The notes under the pieces were generated by a model. The model had not been told where the DNA came from, did no database searches, and saw only the letters and a program-made list of their open reading frames with translations. Source: Aporhodopirellula sallentina SM41 (GTDB lineage: Bacteria; Planctomycetota; Planctomycetia; Pirellulales; Pirellulaceae). From it: a stretch of 64,000 bases of DNA. Shown piece by piece: positions 34,219-43,046 of this stretch. Location of the stretch: positions 1 through 64,000 of the forward strand of contig NZ_ANOH01000169.1 of NCBI RefSeq assembly GCF_000346505.1. Reading direction: 5' to 3'. Made by a program: the position numbers and the translations under genes. Position 1 is the stretch's first letter; the number at the start of each line of letters is the position of its first letter.

Positions 34219-35658
34219 ATGATTACCCTTCATCCGCTTCGTTGGGGCAAACAATACGAATCCCTTGAGTTCAACGATGTCGTTCACTTCGACACAGGCG
34301 AACCGATTGCCCGGATCGGAACCGTCGGCGGAGGAATCGTTGCCCGTGACATGAGGAAAGCTCATCTCGCTCGAGAAGCCCTCTTGGAGGTGCCGACTGA
34401 CGAGTTGATCGCAATGGGGAAGAAAGCGGCAGACCTATTCGAGAACGCCACGTTGAGCGTCGGTGATTCTCAGCAGAGTGTCGATGATTTCGTTCACCAG
34501 CAATCGGCGAGCACGGGATTGCCCGAGCACATGTGTCGATCCAACATGGCGAAGAACAGTTTCGTACTGAGCCGGATGGATGAGATCTTGCAGTGTCTTA
34601 CCCGTGGGTTGGATCTCTCCATTTTATCCAAGGGGTATGGAGATGAAGGCCGTGGGGTGACGGTCAGTTATCAAGCTCAAACGCCTGTTCTCGGCGCGAT
34701 CCTTCCGAACAACTCACCTGGTGTTCATACGCTTTGGCTGCCTGCCGTCGCGTTGCAAATCGGGCTGGCGTTGAAGCCTGGGTCACAGGAGCCATGGACA
34801 CCCTATCGCATGGTGTCGGCGTTCATGGAAGCCGGAGTCCCCGCGTCCGCTTTCGGATTGTATCCCGGAGGACACGATGCCGGTGGAGCGATTATGACCA
34901 AGGCGCCGCGTAGCATGATTTTCGGAAGTGCTCAGACGGTTGCACAGCATTCCGGCAATCCGCGTGTGCAAGCTCATGGACCAGGCTTTTCCAAGATTCT
35001 TCTTGGTGATGACATTGTTGATGATTGGGAGATGTATCTCGACGTGATGGTCGAGAGCGTCCTGAGTAACTCGGGCCGCAGTTGCATCAATTGTTCGGGC
35101 ATCTGGGCGAGTCGGCATACTCAGGAAATCGCAGCCGCAATCGCGGAAAAGATCGGCCCTGTCGATGTGTTGCCGCCCGCCGATCCCAACGCACAATTGG
35201 CTGCGTTCACGGTGCCGGCGATGGCGACAGGAACTTGGTCGATGGTCGAGCAGGACCTTGCGGAAAGCGGTGTTACCGACATGACCTCGCAGTTCGGTGA
35301 AAAGCTGATCGAACGCGAGCATTGTGCGTATCTGCGACCGATGGTGGTGCATGCCGATTCACCGGACCGCGCGGTAGCCTCCAAAGAGTATATGTTCCCA
35401 TTTGTGAGCGTCGTCGAGTGTCCGCAAGATGAAATGCTTCGCCGGATTGGACCTACGTTGGTCGGGACCGTCATCACATCCGACGAGAAACTCATCACCG
35501 GTGCGAGCCGATGCGTCGATATCGATCGGCTGAATATCGGCCCATTGCCAACGAATCGTTTGAATTGGTTGCAACCACACGAAGGGAATATCATTGATTT
35601 TCTCTTCCGCAACCGAGCGTACCAAATCGCGCCGATGCCCACCGCGGCGTCGACTTAA
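34219..35658 (+). CDS. Aldehyde dehydrogenase-like (acyl reductase) protein
   Basis: Protein of 479 residues with the NAD(P)-dependent aldehyde dehydrogenase fold. PVLGAILPNNSPGVHTLWLP and ALQIGLALKPGSQEPWTPYR form the cofactor-binding part, and SNSGRSCINCSGIWASRH carries the catalytic-type Cys289 with a second Cys292. The family's usual Glu general base cannot be identified with certainty. Together with the adenylate-forming enzyme 215 bp upstream it could reduce an activated carboxylic acid to an aldehyde, as LuxC does with LuxE. No luciferase (luxAB) is present. A classical aldehyde oxidation role is the alternative. Confidence 0.78.
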   Translation: MITLHPLRWGKQYESLEFNDVVHFDTGEPIARIGTVGGGIVARDMRKAHLAREALLEVPTDELIAMGKKAADLFENATLSVGDSQQSVDDFVHQQSASTGLPEHMCRSNMAKNSFVLSRMDEILQCLTRGLDLSILSKGYGDEGRGVTVSYQAQTPVLGAILPNNSPGVHTLWLPAVALQIGLALKPGSQEPWTPYRMVSAFMEAGVPASAFGLYPGGHDAGGAIMTKAPRSMIFGSAQTVAQHSGNPRVQAHGPGFSKILLGDDIVDDWEMYLDVMVESVLSNSGRSCINCSGIWASRHTQEIAAAIAEKIGPVDVLPPADPNAQLAAFTVPAMATGTWSMVEQDLAESGVTDMTSQFGEKLIEREHCAYLRPMVVHADSPDRAVASKEYMFPFVSVVECPQDEMLRRIGPTLVGTVITSDEKLITGASRCVDIDRLNIGPLPTNRLNWLQPHEGNIIDFLFRNRAYQIAPMPTAAST

Positions 35659-35779
35659 CGCGAACCTGAAAGTACGCGTGAGTAGATTGACCATCGCGCG
35701 TTCGCCTAGTTGTTTCGTCAACCGCCGCGAACGCTGGATCGATCGGTGCATGAACCAGATGGTCGTGGTTGCGACGTCC

Positions 35780-37141
35780 TTATTCGGAGGAAGCGTCGTT
35801 TGTAGTCGCATCCGTATCGGTAGTTTCTTTCTGAGGGCGAAGGCGATTACGGATTTCGTTGAGACGCACTGCCATGTCCGCCTCGTATCCCCGGTTCACC
35901 GGTTGGTAATACTGTCGATCGACTCCTAGGTAGTCGAGATCCACGAAACCGTCTTCGGAATCGTGAGCGTAGAGATAGCCGTCGCCGTGTCCGAGATCTT
36001 TCGATCCAGAGTAGTGGCTGTCTCTGAGCATTTTGGGAACAGGAATGACTTCTTTGTCGCGAACATCACGTCGGGCGGCGCTGATTGCGACGGTTGCGGC
36101 GTTGCTCTTGGGAGCGAGCGATAAATAAGCGACCGTTTGGCTAAGCGTTAGTTGTGCTTCAGGTAGTCCGATCATTTCACATGCTTGCATTGCGGCGACG
36201 GCCATCGGAAGAGCCTGTGGGTCAGCGTTGCCGATATCTTCACTTGCGAGGATTACCAACCGTCGACAAAGGAAACGAATGTCTTCGCCACCTTCGAGCA
36301 TGCGGGCGAGCCAGTAAATCGCCGCGTCGACGTCGCTGCCACGGATGCTCTTGATCAACGCGCTGGACAGATCATAGTGGTCGTCACCGGTCGCATCGTA
36401 TCCGCCGACGCGATTGGTGAGCGATTCCATCGCGACCTCGCGATCAACCTGTTTGCTGTTGTCGGCAACGCTTTCGACGGCAACCTCGATCGCAGCGAGC
36501 GCCCGCCGAGCATCACCATCGGTGGCGGACGCTAGAAACTCAATCGCTTCGTCCGTGACTGTAACGCCACGATCACCGAGCCCACGTTCGGAATCCTCGA
36601 CGGCTCTCCGCAGGAGGGACGCCATGGGCTCCGTAGGGAGCGGTTCGAGCATGAACAGTTGGCTGCGGCTGATGAGTGCTCCGTTGACCGCGAAGTGCGG
36701 GTTGCTGGTTGTCGCACCAATCAACGAGATCACCCCAGCCTCCACATCGGCGAGCAGCGCATCCTGTTGGGATTTGTTGAAGCGATGGATTTCGTCGATG
36801 AACAGAATGGGACGTCGTTCGCCGGCGGACACCGCGTCGGTAGCTTTGCGAAGGACCTCCCTGACCTCTTTCACTCCGCTATTGATCGCGTTTAACGAGA
36901 TCAGTTCGGATCCGGTCTCCTCCGCGATCAGGCGCGCTAAGGTGGTTTTGCCACTTCCTGGTGGGCCGTGCAAAATAATCGAGCCGATCCGGCCACTCGC
37001 GATCAATCGACGCAGGAGTTTCCCTTCACCTAAGATGTGGTGTTGGCCGACGAATTCCTGCAGATTTTTCGGTCGCATTCGGGCCGCGAGCGGTTGGGCG
37101 GCGAACAGATGATCGGCTTCTTGTTGTGCGAACAGATCCAT
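35780..37141 (-). CDS. rarA: Replication-associated recombination protein A (MgsA/RarA)
   Basis: AAA+ ATPase (about 453 residues) acting at stalled replication forks. It has Walker A HGPPGSGKTTLARLIA (58-73 from the ATG at 37141), Walker B ILFIDEIHRFNKSQQDALLA and the sensor-1 block ISLIGATTSNPHFAVNGALI with the arginine-finger region SRSQLFMLEPL. It also has the C-terminal helical domain with SALIKSIRGSDVDAAIYWLA and AQLTLSQTVAYLSLAPKSNA, typical of RarA. A TTG at 37150 would add three residues. It is divergent from the DUF1499 gene, with only about 38 bp between the starts. Confidence 0.95.
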   Translation of the reverse strand: MDLFAQQEADHLFAAQPLAARMRPKNLQEFVGQHHILGEGKLLRRLIASGRIGSIILHGPPGSGKTTLARLIAEETGSELISLNAINSGVKEVREVLRKATDAVSAGERRPILFIDEIHRFNKSQQDALLADVEAGVISLIGATTSNPHFAVNGALISRSQLFMLEPLPTEPMASLLRRAVEDSERGLGDRGVTVTDEAIEFLASATDGDARRALAAIEVAVESVADNSKQVDREVAMESLTNRVGGYDATGDDHYDLSSALIKSIRGSDVDAAIYWLARMLEGGEDIRFLCRRLVILASEDIGNADPQALPMAVAAMQACEMIGLPEAQLTLSQTVAYLSLAPKSNAATVAISAARRDVRDKEVIPVPKMLRDSHYSGSKDLGHGDGYLYAHDSEDGFVDLDYLGVDRQYYQPVNRGYEADMAVRLNEIRNRLRPQKETTDTDATTNDASSE

Positions 37142-37179
37142 TGAGTTCAACGGTGTTACAGAGTTTACGAGGGAAGAGA

Positions 37180-37659
37180 ATGATAGGGTATGTTGCCGTT
37201 GGCGTCGGTGTCGCTATGGCGGGACGGATCGTTTGGATGATCGACGATTGGAAACGTGACTGGACAACGAACCACGCCCAATTGTCCGCAGCAAATTCTG
37301 ATCCAGGTCTCCGGCCGATCGAGATCAATGCGGGGATGGAAGACGTTGATGGAATGATCCGAGCCTGGGTTCAAACTCAGTCGGCTTGGTCGGTTGTCAG
37401 CGACACAAACGGGGAGTCTGACGAGACCCAGTCCAGTATGCGGCGAATGCACCTGACACGCACCACCCCTCTGTTTCGGTTCGTCGATGATATCCATGTC
37501 GAACTGACCCCGGTCGAAACGGAGGCCGATTCGTCGACACGCACTCGCGTTGTCGCGGAGAGTCGATCACGTGTCGGTAAAGGAGATTTGGGGCAGAATC
37601 CGCGAAACCTGAAAGCGTTGCGAGAGGGTTTGCTCGCGCAGTCATCCGATCAATCTTAG
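37180..37659 (+). CDS. DUF1499-domain protein with N-terminal membrane helix
   Basis: Protein of 159 residues. A hydrophobic N-terminus (MIGYVAVGVGVAMAGRIVWM) anchors it in the membrane or serves as a signal. The rest fits DUF1499: TTPLFRFVDDIHVELTPVET, then the ending SRSRVGKGDLGQNPRNLKAL. DUF1499 has no established function but often sits beside membrane transporters. GGGAAGAGA precedes the ATG at 37180 and decides the start against an upstream in-frame codon. It is divergent from rarA. Confidence 0.8.
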   Translation: MIGYVAVGVGVAMAGRIVWMIDDWKRDWTTNHAQLSAANSDPGLRPIEINAGMEDVDGMIRAWVQTQSAWSVVSDTNGESDETQSSMRRMHLTRTTPLFRFVDDIHVELTPVETEADSSTRTRVVAESRSRVGKGDLGQNPRNLKALREGLLAQSSDQS

Positions 37660-37714
37660 AATCTTCTTACGTGGCATGTGTTCCTGAGCGATCAAGGCCG
37701 CAGCGTAGTCAACA

Positions 37715-38820
37715 CTACTTTGGCTTCAGCAGTTTTTCGTACAGCCGAACGTGCCGTTGAATCATCGCGTCCACCGAGAAGTTGTTCTCGATATTTGATT
37801 TGGCATTGGAAGTCACTTTGGAAGCCAGTTGCGGATTGTTGAGTATCACATTCGTGATTTCGACCATCTTCGCTTCGTCACCTAAATCGAACAGGAAGCC
37901 TGTTTCGCCATCCTCAACCAAATCGCGGTTTCCCGGAATATTGGATGCAACGACCGGTACCCCAGCCAGCATCGCTTCGACGACCGCGTTGCTTTGTCCT
38001 TCATACTCGCTGGCGATCCAAAACGCGTCGGCGTGCGGCAACAGTTGTTGAACGTCATCGCGGGCGCCCGCGAATCGCACATGGAGAGGCCGTGAAACGG
38101 TATCGCGATGTCGCAGCATCTCTTCACGCTGCGGTCCGTCACCGATGATCACGAGAGTCGTGTCCTGACGAAGGGTGCCAAGCAGTTCGCCGGCCCAGAT
38201 CAAATCACGGATTCGTTTTTGCGGCCACAGTCGACCCACTGCGACGATCAGCTTGCGATCGTTCGCAACTTCTAATCGTTCGAACGCAGTGCTGCGATCA
38301 ATTGAAGATGACGTATGAGAAGCCGCCTCGACGCCGTTGGGGATGATCTCAAACTGGGCACCATCAATGCCATGCACGTGATAGAAATCGCGCACTCCCT
38401 CGCTGTTGGTTGTTATCGCATCGCTGAGGCGGGCGAGTCGGCGGTCGATGAAAAAGTGCCAATTGCGTTTCCATGGATCGACACAGCGTTCACTCGCAAT
38501 GACGACGGGAACTTTGCAGAGTTTCGCGGCGACGCGGCCGAAGCTGTTGGCGGCAAATAGCCAAGTGTGAACCACGTCGGGCTTCCACTGTTTCATCCAC
38601 TTCGTCAGACGCGACAAAGCGGTCGGATCCAGTTTGAATTTCTTTCCAATCAGAACGACTTCGATTCCTGCCTCACGGAGTGCTTCACTGCGAGAGCCGT
38701 CGCGTGTTAGCAAGACGACGCAAACTTGGTGGCCTGCCCGATGAAGTCCTTTCGCTAGGAGCACAACTTGTTTTTCTGCTCCCCCCGGTCCATCGTTGGG
38801 ATCACCAGTGCAATTTTCAT
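37715..38820 (-). CDS. Glycosyltransferase family 4, with a one-base frameshift near the N-terminus
   Basis: A GT4-type retaining glycosyltransferase (about 368 residues if repaired). The open part reads from 38764 to the stop at 37715 and has GDGPQREEMLRHRD, IASEYEGQSNAVVEAMLAGV (the nucleotide-sugar E-x7-E region) and PVVASNIPGNRDLVEDGETG. The natural N-terminus starts at the ATG at 38820 with MKIALVIPTMDR, but the motif expected next, GGAEKQVVLL, is read in another frame. A run of six C on the plus strand (38781-38786) needs one more base. It is the last gene of an hpt-GT-GT group and is either inactive in this isolate or affected by an assembly error. Confidence 0.85.
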
Positions 38821-38905
38821 GGGGCGGTTGAGGGCGGTGGCATCGTTCATGCGGGCGCAGATTGGATTGCGATACGAAGAAGTCGTGATGGGCGAAATGG
38901 TGCGG

Positions 38906-40165
38906 TTACTCAGACGAAAAAATATGAGCCCACTGGTTTAATTCGTCGGTAAAACTCAAACGTTTTGCGGCATCCATGGCGACCTCCCATGCGAGTTCTT
39001 TTGCCGTTGGGAGGTCATCCCACACGGTGCGGAACGTCTTTCGAAAGGTCGATGGTTTCTTCCAATCGTACCACGCAAATGATTCGGCGACGTCGGCGTC
39101 AAATTTGTCTTCAATCCATGAACGAATCGAACGGTGGTCGGCGAGAACCGTTGGTAGGGCGTGGCTGATTGCGGCGGGAAGCGTGTAGCGTATTTGGTCT
39201 TCGTCCGTGACGACCACGGCATCAACCGCATTCCAAACGTCCGTCATGTCGGGGAACGTGCCTGGGATGGCGACGACGCTGCGGACGCCTTCAGCTTTCA
39301 ATTCCGTGTGCACCCAATCGTGAAGTTCTCCGTCGCCGAGCATCCAAATTTTTAGATTGGGATACCGAGCACAAATGATGCGGGCACTCGCAACGATTGA
39401 TTTCACTCCTTCGTTGGCGGGACCGTTCCCGGCCATGTGTCCGCACCACAATAGTACGTGATCCTGTTTTTCGGTTCGGAGATCCGTGTTGATGAGTTCT
39501 AACGAATGACGTGAAGATGCTCGCTGTTCTTCGGACACTCGTGCCGGGCGTGAGAAGCCTTTGGCAACGCGTTGGATTCGTTCGGGGGCGATCCCACTAG
39601 CAACCAAACAGCGATCGGCTTCCGAATGTCGGGTAAAGATCTTATCCAGTTCACCGATCGCATGAAGGCACCGCTTTCCGCCACGCGTTTGTCGTAGCCA
39701 GACCTCGTCACTATCTCCTCCCCAACCATCGCAGATCAGGCCGCAGCGAATGGGGCTCGCCGGATTCGCACCGCGTGATTGTTGGACTGCCGAAACAATG
39801 CTTCGGATGTCATCGTTGATCCCGTCGCAGAGTATCCAATCGAATCGATCGGCTTGTTCGGACAACCAGTTAGCTAGGTGCCGAACGTAACGTGGCATGG
39901 ACCATTCGCCTTTGGGCGCGGCGGCTACGCGATGAACGCGGATGGCGTCGTGCAGAAACTCATGTGACCAACTCGATCCATACCGCGGAGTGACGACTTC
40001 CACATGAGTGCCCATGGCCGACCATGCGTTGGAGAGCGCCAGCGAGGCGGCTGCTCGGGCGTGTTGACCGGCACCATGAGGCCAGTAGCGACGGGTGACC
40101 CACAACACCGCCGAATTGGATCGGGTGGTCACATGCCTGGATGTTGCGGGCAGTTGTACACTCAT
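38906..40165 (-). CDS. Divergent glycosyltransferase family 4-like protein
   Basis: Protein of 419 residues with the two-Rossmann GT-B layout. N-terminal TRRYWPHGAGQHARAAASLA resembles the opening of GT4 enzymes (glycine-rich, then a helix). The C-terminal half has VLLWCGHMAGNGPANEGVKS, the strand PNLKIWMLGDGELHDWVHTE and TDEDQIRYTLPAAISHALPT, which replaces the usual E-G-x-N-A-x-x-E block. It overlaps the hpt stop by 4 bp and is followed by the second GT4 gene after 85 bp. The sugar donor and acceptor are unknown; surface polysaccharide is likely. Confidence 0.72.
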   Translation of the reverse strand: MSVQLPATSRHVTTRSNSAVLWVTRRYWPHGAGQHARAAASLALSNAWSAMGTHVEVVTPRYGSSWSHEFLHDAIRVHRVAAAPKGEWSMPRYVRHLANWLSEQADRFDWILCDGINDDIRSIVSAVQQSRGANPASPIRCGLICDGWGGDSDEVWLRQTRGGKRCLHAIGELDKIFTRHSEADRCLVASGIAPERIQRVAKGFSRPARVSEEQRASSRHSLELINTDLRTEKQDHVLLWCGHMAGNGPANEGVKSIVASARIICARYPNLKIWMLGDGELHDWVHTELKAEGVRSVVAIPGTFPDMTDVWNAVDAVVVTDEDQIRYTLPAAISHALPTVLADHRSIRSWIEDKFDADVAESFAWYDWKKPSTFRKTFRTVWDDLPTAKELAWEVAMDAAKRLSFTDELNQWAHIFSSE

Positions 40166-40701
40166 CCGAATTCGTGCGCCGTGGCGGCAATTTCATCCGG
40201 TTCGAGTACTGCGATGTAGGGAAGGTTGCGATACATGTCGAGATAGTCCAGTCCGTATCCGACAACGAACTCATCGGGGATCTCAAACGCGACAAAGTCT
40301 GGGCGAACGCTGTGTTGGTCCGATCGTGTCTTGCGAAGCAGCACGGCGGTGGCAACGCTCGCGGCCCCGTAGGTCTCGAGCTCTTCCTTCAGTTTTGCGA
40401 TCGTCGCCCCGGTATCAAAGATATCGTCCACCAGCAGCACGTCGCGATCTTTGACGTCGATCAACATTTTGGCATCAATGACCAGTTCACCGGGACGGGT
40501 ACCGCCGCGATAGCTCGACGCCTGGATCACGCCGACGCGTTGTGGCATCGAGAGTCGGCGTATGAGGTCCGCAAACAGAACCACCGATCCTGTTAGGACG
40601 GCCACGACGGTGATCGGCTTGCCTTGATAGTGACGATCGATTTCGCCGGCTAGCTTCGAAACGCCGTCGGCCAGTTGGGCTTCTGTAATCAGGGTTCGCA
40701 C
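40162..40701 (-). CDS. hpt: Hypoxanthine phosphoribosyltransferase
   Basis: Purine salvage enzyme of 179 residues that converts hypoxanthine (and guanine) to the nucleotide with PRPP. DRDVLLVDDIFDTGATIAKL (86-105) is the PRPP-binding signature. VAVLTGSVVLFADLIRRLSM (33-52) holds the PPi loop, and PDFVAFEIPDEFVVGYGLDY the purine-binding part. The start is GTG at 40701. The stop overlaps the first glycosyltransferase gene by 4 bp, an unusual association between purine salvage and polysaccharide enzymes. Confidence 0.94.
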   Translation of the reverse strand: MRTLITEAQLADGVSKLAGEIDRHYQGKPITVVAVLTGSVVLFADLIRRLSMPQRVGVIQASSYRGGTRPGELVIDAKMLIDVKDRDVLLVDDIFDTGATIAKLKEELETYGAASVATAVLLRKTRSDQHSVRPDFVAFEIPDEFVVGYGLDYLDMYRNLPYIAVLEPDEIAATAHEFG

Positions 40702-40881
40702 GTGTAGCGGGCTCGAAACGAATGAGATTGGGTAGTTTGGGTCGGCGTTGACGAATGAGGTGGCGTTTCCGCGAAATGCGATAAGGCCGATGAACGTCGG
40801 TTTGCCTAGCCGATGTCAATCGGCAGCCGGAAATCACCGGCGGCAATATTTTGCCGCATTCTTTCGAGGTCGAACAGACGC

Positions 40882-41223
40882 ATGACACCGTCGCAAAAAC
40901 TCGCACGGGCCCGAAATTGTGTTCTCGCCTTTTGTCGCGAGCGATTTCCCGGAGAAGAGACGCAAATCCGCGACTGCATTTTCATCAATGACGGTTTCTA
41001 TCGCGGGCGACGGTTCCGCAGCGAAAAGGTATCTGCGATTTGGTTCGCCGAAGAGGACCAGCTGAAGATCCACTCGAGCGACGGCGTCTGCTTGGCGAGT
41101 TGGGACGAGGAGGAGCTGGCTCAGCGTTACGCCGAGACGGGGCCGAGCACCCTACCAATGCCGTCCAGGAACGAATCGAGCTCCGATGCGTCTGAGAACG
41201 AGACCATCCGTCGGGCCGCGTAG
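40882..41223 (+). CDS. Small conserved hypothetical protein
   Basis: Soluble protein of 113 residues (or 136 from an ATG at 40813). The core is compact: LARARNCVLAFCRERFPGEE, then IRDCIFINDGFYRGRRFRSE and AIWFAEEDQLKIHSSDGVCL, followed by an acidic, Ser-rich tail. The pattern FYxGRRFRS-x-AIWFxEEDQLK is one I associate with small planctomycete proteins of unknown function. ATG 40882 is chosen because it begins directly before the conserved helix; the extra upstream residues look like a leader. It is divergent from hpt. Confidence 0.6.
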   Translation: MTPSQKLARARNCVLAFCRERFPGEETQIRDCIFINDGFYRGRRFRSEKVSAIWFAEEDQLKIHSSDGVCLASWDEEELAQRYAETGPSTLPMPSRNESSSDASENETIRRAA

Positions 41224-41285
41224 GCAACCCGGTATCGGCTTCGTCGATCGAATCTGAAAACCGTTTCTACGGGAGGGTCGCTCGA

Positions 41286-41916
41286 TCAGCGAACCTGCAC
41301 GCCTTCGATTCGAAAAATTGCAAAGTGGCTGGCGCCGTTGGGGCCCGCCCCTGGCGGATATTTGTATTTGTCGGGGTCGTAGACGAATTTGCCCTCGACG
41401 GTCACAGGCCGCGTGACGAAATCGGTTGTTTTACCAGGCACCATTTCAACCATCACACAATCAAAAAAGTGCGGCTCCCGGGCCGAAACAGCATTCCAGG
41501 TTGTCCCGAACGAGCACGAATTGCTCGATATTGGTTTCCTTGAATAGGGTGCTCGGCAGGATATAGCCGCTGAGCTTCACCTTGCGACCGTTGAGAAATT
41601 TGAGGGTCTTGGTCAGCTTCGACGGATCGAAGGGCTCATCTTTCTCGATATCGAACTTCAAGTCGTCGAACGTGATTTTGCCTTTTTCCAGGTCAGCTTG
41701 GCTGCTCTTGCGTACTTCGACCTTGGCTCGTCCCTCGGCTTCGCCCCGCATGATGGCACGCCTTTGCTCGATAATCGAGCGAATATCTTGGCGAGTCTCA
41801 TCCCCTCTGATGGTGGTGGCCGTGGCGAACGATACCGTCCATACCGACGCGAGCATCAGACAGACCGATGGTGAGATGAACGTTTTCATCGCGGAATTCA
41901 TGTCCGATTGAGCCAT
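41286..41916 (-). CDS. DUF3299-type exported protein, with a one-base frameshift
   Basis: Exported protein with a signal (SVCLMLASVWTVSFATATT). It has a helical segment with IIEQRRAIMRGEAEGRAKVE and then a DUF3299-like domain, VKLSGYILPSTLFKETNIEQ and FVLVRDNLECCFGPGAAL. The open frame stops at 41461, but one base fewer in the six-A run at 41463-41468 continues as DCVMVEMVPGKTTDFVTRPV and ends with HFAIFRIEGVQVR at 41286. That is the expected C-terminus of the domain. The ATG at 41889 (MKTFISP) may be the true start. It lies 17 bp after its neighbour and shares the CCFG motif with it. The base is either a real mutation or an assembly error. Confidence 0.82.
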
Positions 41917-41933
41917 CGCAGAATCCTGAGGGG

Positions 41934-42611
41934 TTATTTGAACTGATCGACTCGCATCTTATAGAACAAGGCGTTGTCGAAATCGGTTTTCTTTTGCGGC
42001 ATTCGGTTGACCTTGAATGTTCCGGCCAACTTTCGCTTCATCACGTTCGCACGCACTGTGTTCCCCGGTGGCAAGCTGACTTCGATCATGTCGCTGCTCC
42101 GTGGTTGTCCTCCAAAGCAGCACGTGCCCAAGTCAGGCACGAGGATGAACTGGCGAAGCATCCCGCTGCCGCTGCTGGGGTGAATATAGCCTTTCAGAAA
42201 AACGGGTTTGCCGTCAATCGCAAGTGCGGTTTCAGTCGGCTGATCGGCACCCTGGGTATCGGCCTGAAGTTTATAGAATTGCACTCGCTCGTAGCCGTCG
42301 GGCACCTCCGTCAAATAAATGTAGGTGTGTTGTCCGACACCGCCAATGAATAGCAGCGAGCAGGCAACCAGCCCGAACGTGGCGAGTCCCTTGCCACTGA
42401 ACTCCTCCGGGTAGCGTTTGATGGCACGGAGGGCGAAAACGGCGAAAAGGATACCCGGAACAGCCAAAATCAGCATCGGCGCGAACGTCGGTACCAGGCC
42501 GACCAAGGCGATGATGAAGAAGACGAGCGACCAAATCGCGCCGCGACTGATCGCCCGGTACGGAAAATCAACGGTTTCTGGGGTCGAGAATGGTTTAGCT
42601 TCGTCAGACAT
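41934..42611 (-). CDS. Membrane protein with C-terminal DUF3299-like domain
   Basis: Protein of 225 residues: two or three N-terminal membrane helices (IWSLVFFIIALVGLVPTFAP, then LILAVPGILFAVFALRAI and FGLVACSLLFIGGVGQHTYI) of the DUF4190 type, and a C-terminal extracytoplasmic domain with PVFLKGYIHPSSGSGMLRQF followed by LVPDLGTCCFGGQPRSSDMI. This is the DUF3299 layout, with CCFG where other members have a different cysteine motif. It is the first gene of the pair; the next one starts 17 bp downstream. Role unknown. Confidence 0.75.
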   Translation of the reverse strand: MSDEAKPFSTPETVDFPYRAISRGAIWSLVFFIIALVGLVPTFAPMLILAVPGILFAVFALRAIKRYPEEFSGKGLATFGLVACSLLFIGGVGQHTYIYLTEVPDGYERVQFYKLQADTQGADQPTETALAIDGKPVFLKGYIHPSSGSGMLRQFILVPDLGTCCFGGQPRSSDMIEVSLPPGNTVRANVMKRKLAGTFKVNRMPQKKTDFDNALFYKMRVDQFK

Positions 42612-43046
42612 GGCTTCGTGAACGACTGAAAACAGAATTCGAAGTTGGGAAATATGGGCAGAATCTCAGAGAGTAGCCTCTACGCGTCGGAAGGCCAGTC
42701 GGTTCTCAACGGGTTTTTGCACCGTCACCGCTCGCCTCCGCCGTAATTTCCGGCCCATTCGGCCCCGATCTGACCTCGCCGCTTGACTGACGGCGTTGTG
42801 GCATTGGGTGCCGGACTCTCCGCATTCCGGCTCTCCGCGTTGGGGGCACTGCGTTGGGGGCACTGCGTTGGGGGCACTGCGTTGGGGCTCACAGCGTTGG
42901 GGCTCACAGCGTTGGGGCTCACAGCGTTTCGATCCGCCGCGACCGGTTGGGATCGAAGCGGCTATATTTGTGCGGTTGTCATTGAGTGACACACGATTTC
43001 TGCCCCTCAGGAAAATCCGTCACACGGAATAACGCAGGCTTGCACC
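42612..43046. other. Intergenic region with a G-rich minisatellite
   Basis: About 435 bp between the divergently placed DUF3299 gene and the sulfatase gene. Apart from the tandem array at 42839-42925 no gene is supported; a minus-strand frame of about 100 residues through the array looks artificial (repeated RCEPQ). Confidence 0.65.
42839..42925. repeat. G-rich tandem array: three 14-nt plus three 15-nt units
   Basis: Three copies of GTTGGGGGCACTGC are followed directly by three copies of GTTGGGGCTCACAGC. All share the GTTGGGG core. The array lies about 120 bp before the sulfatase start. Confidence 0.9.

Noticed and set aside
42666-42992. Minus-strand frame with RCEPQ repeats
   Set aside because: It is a translation of the minisatellite with no signal of a real protein.
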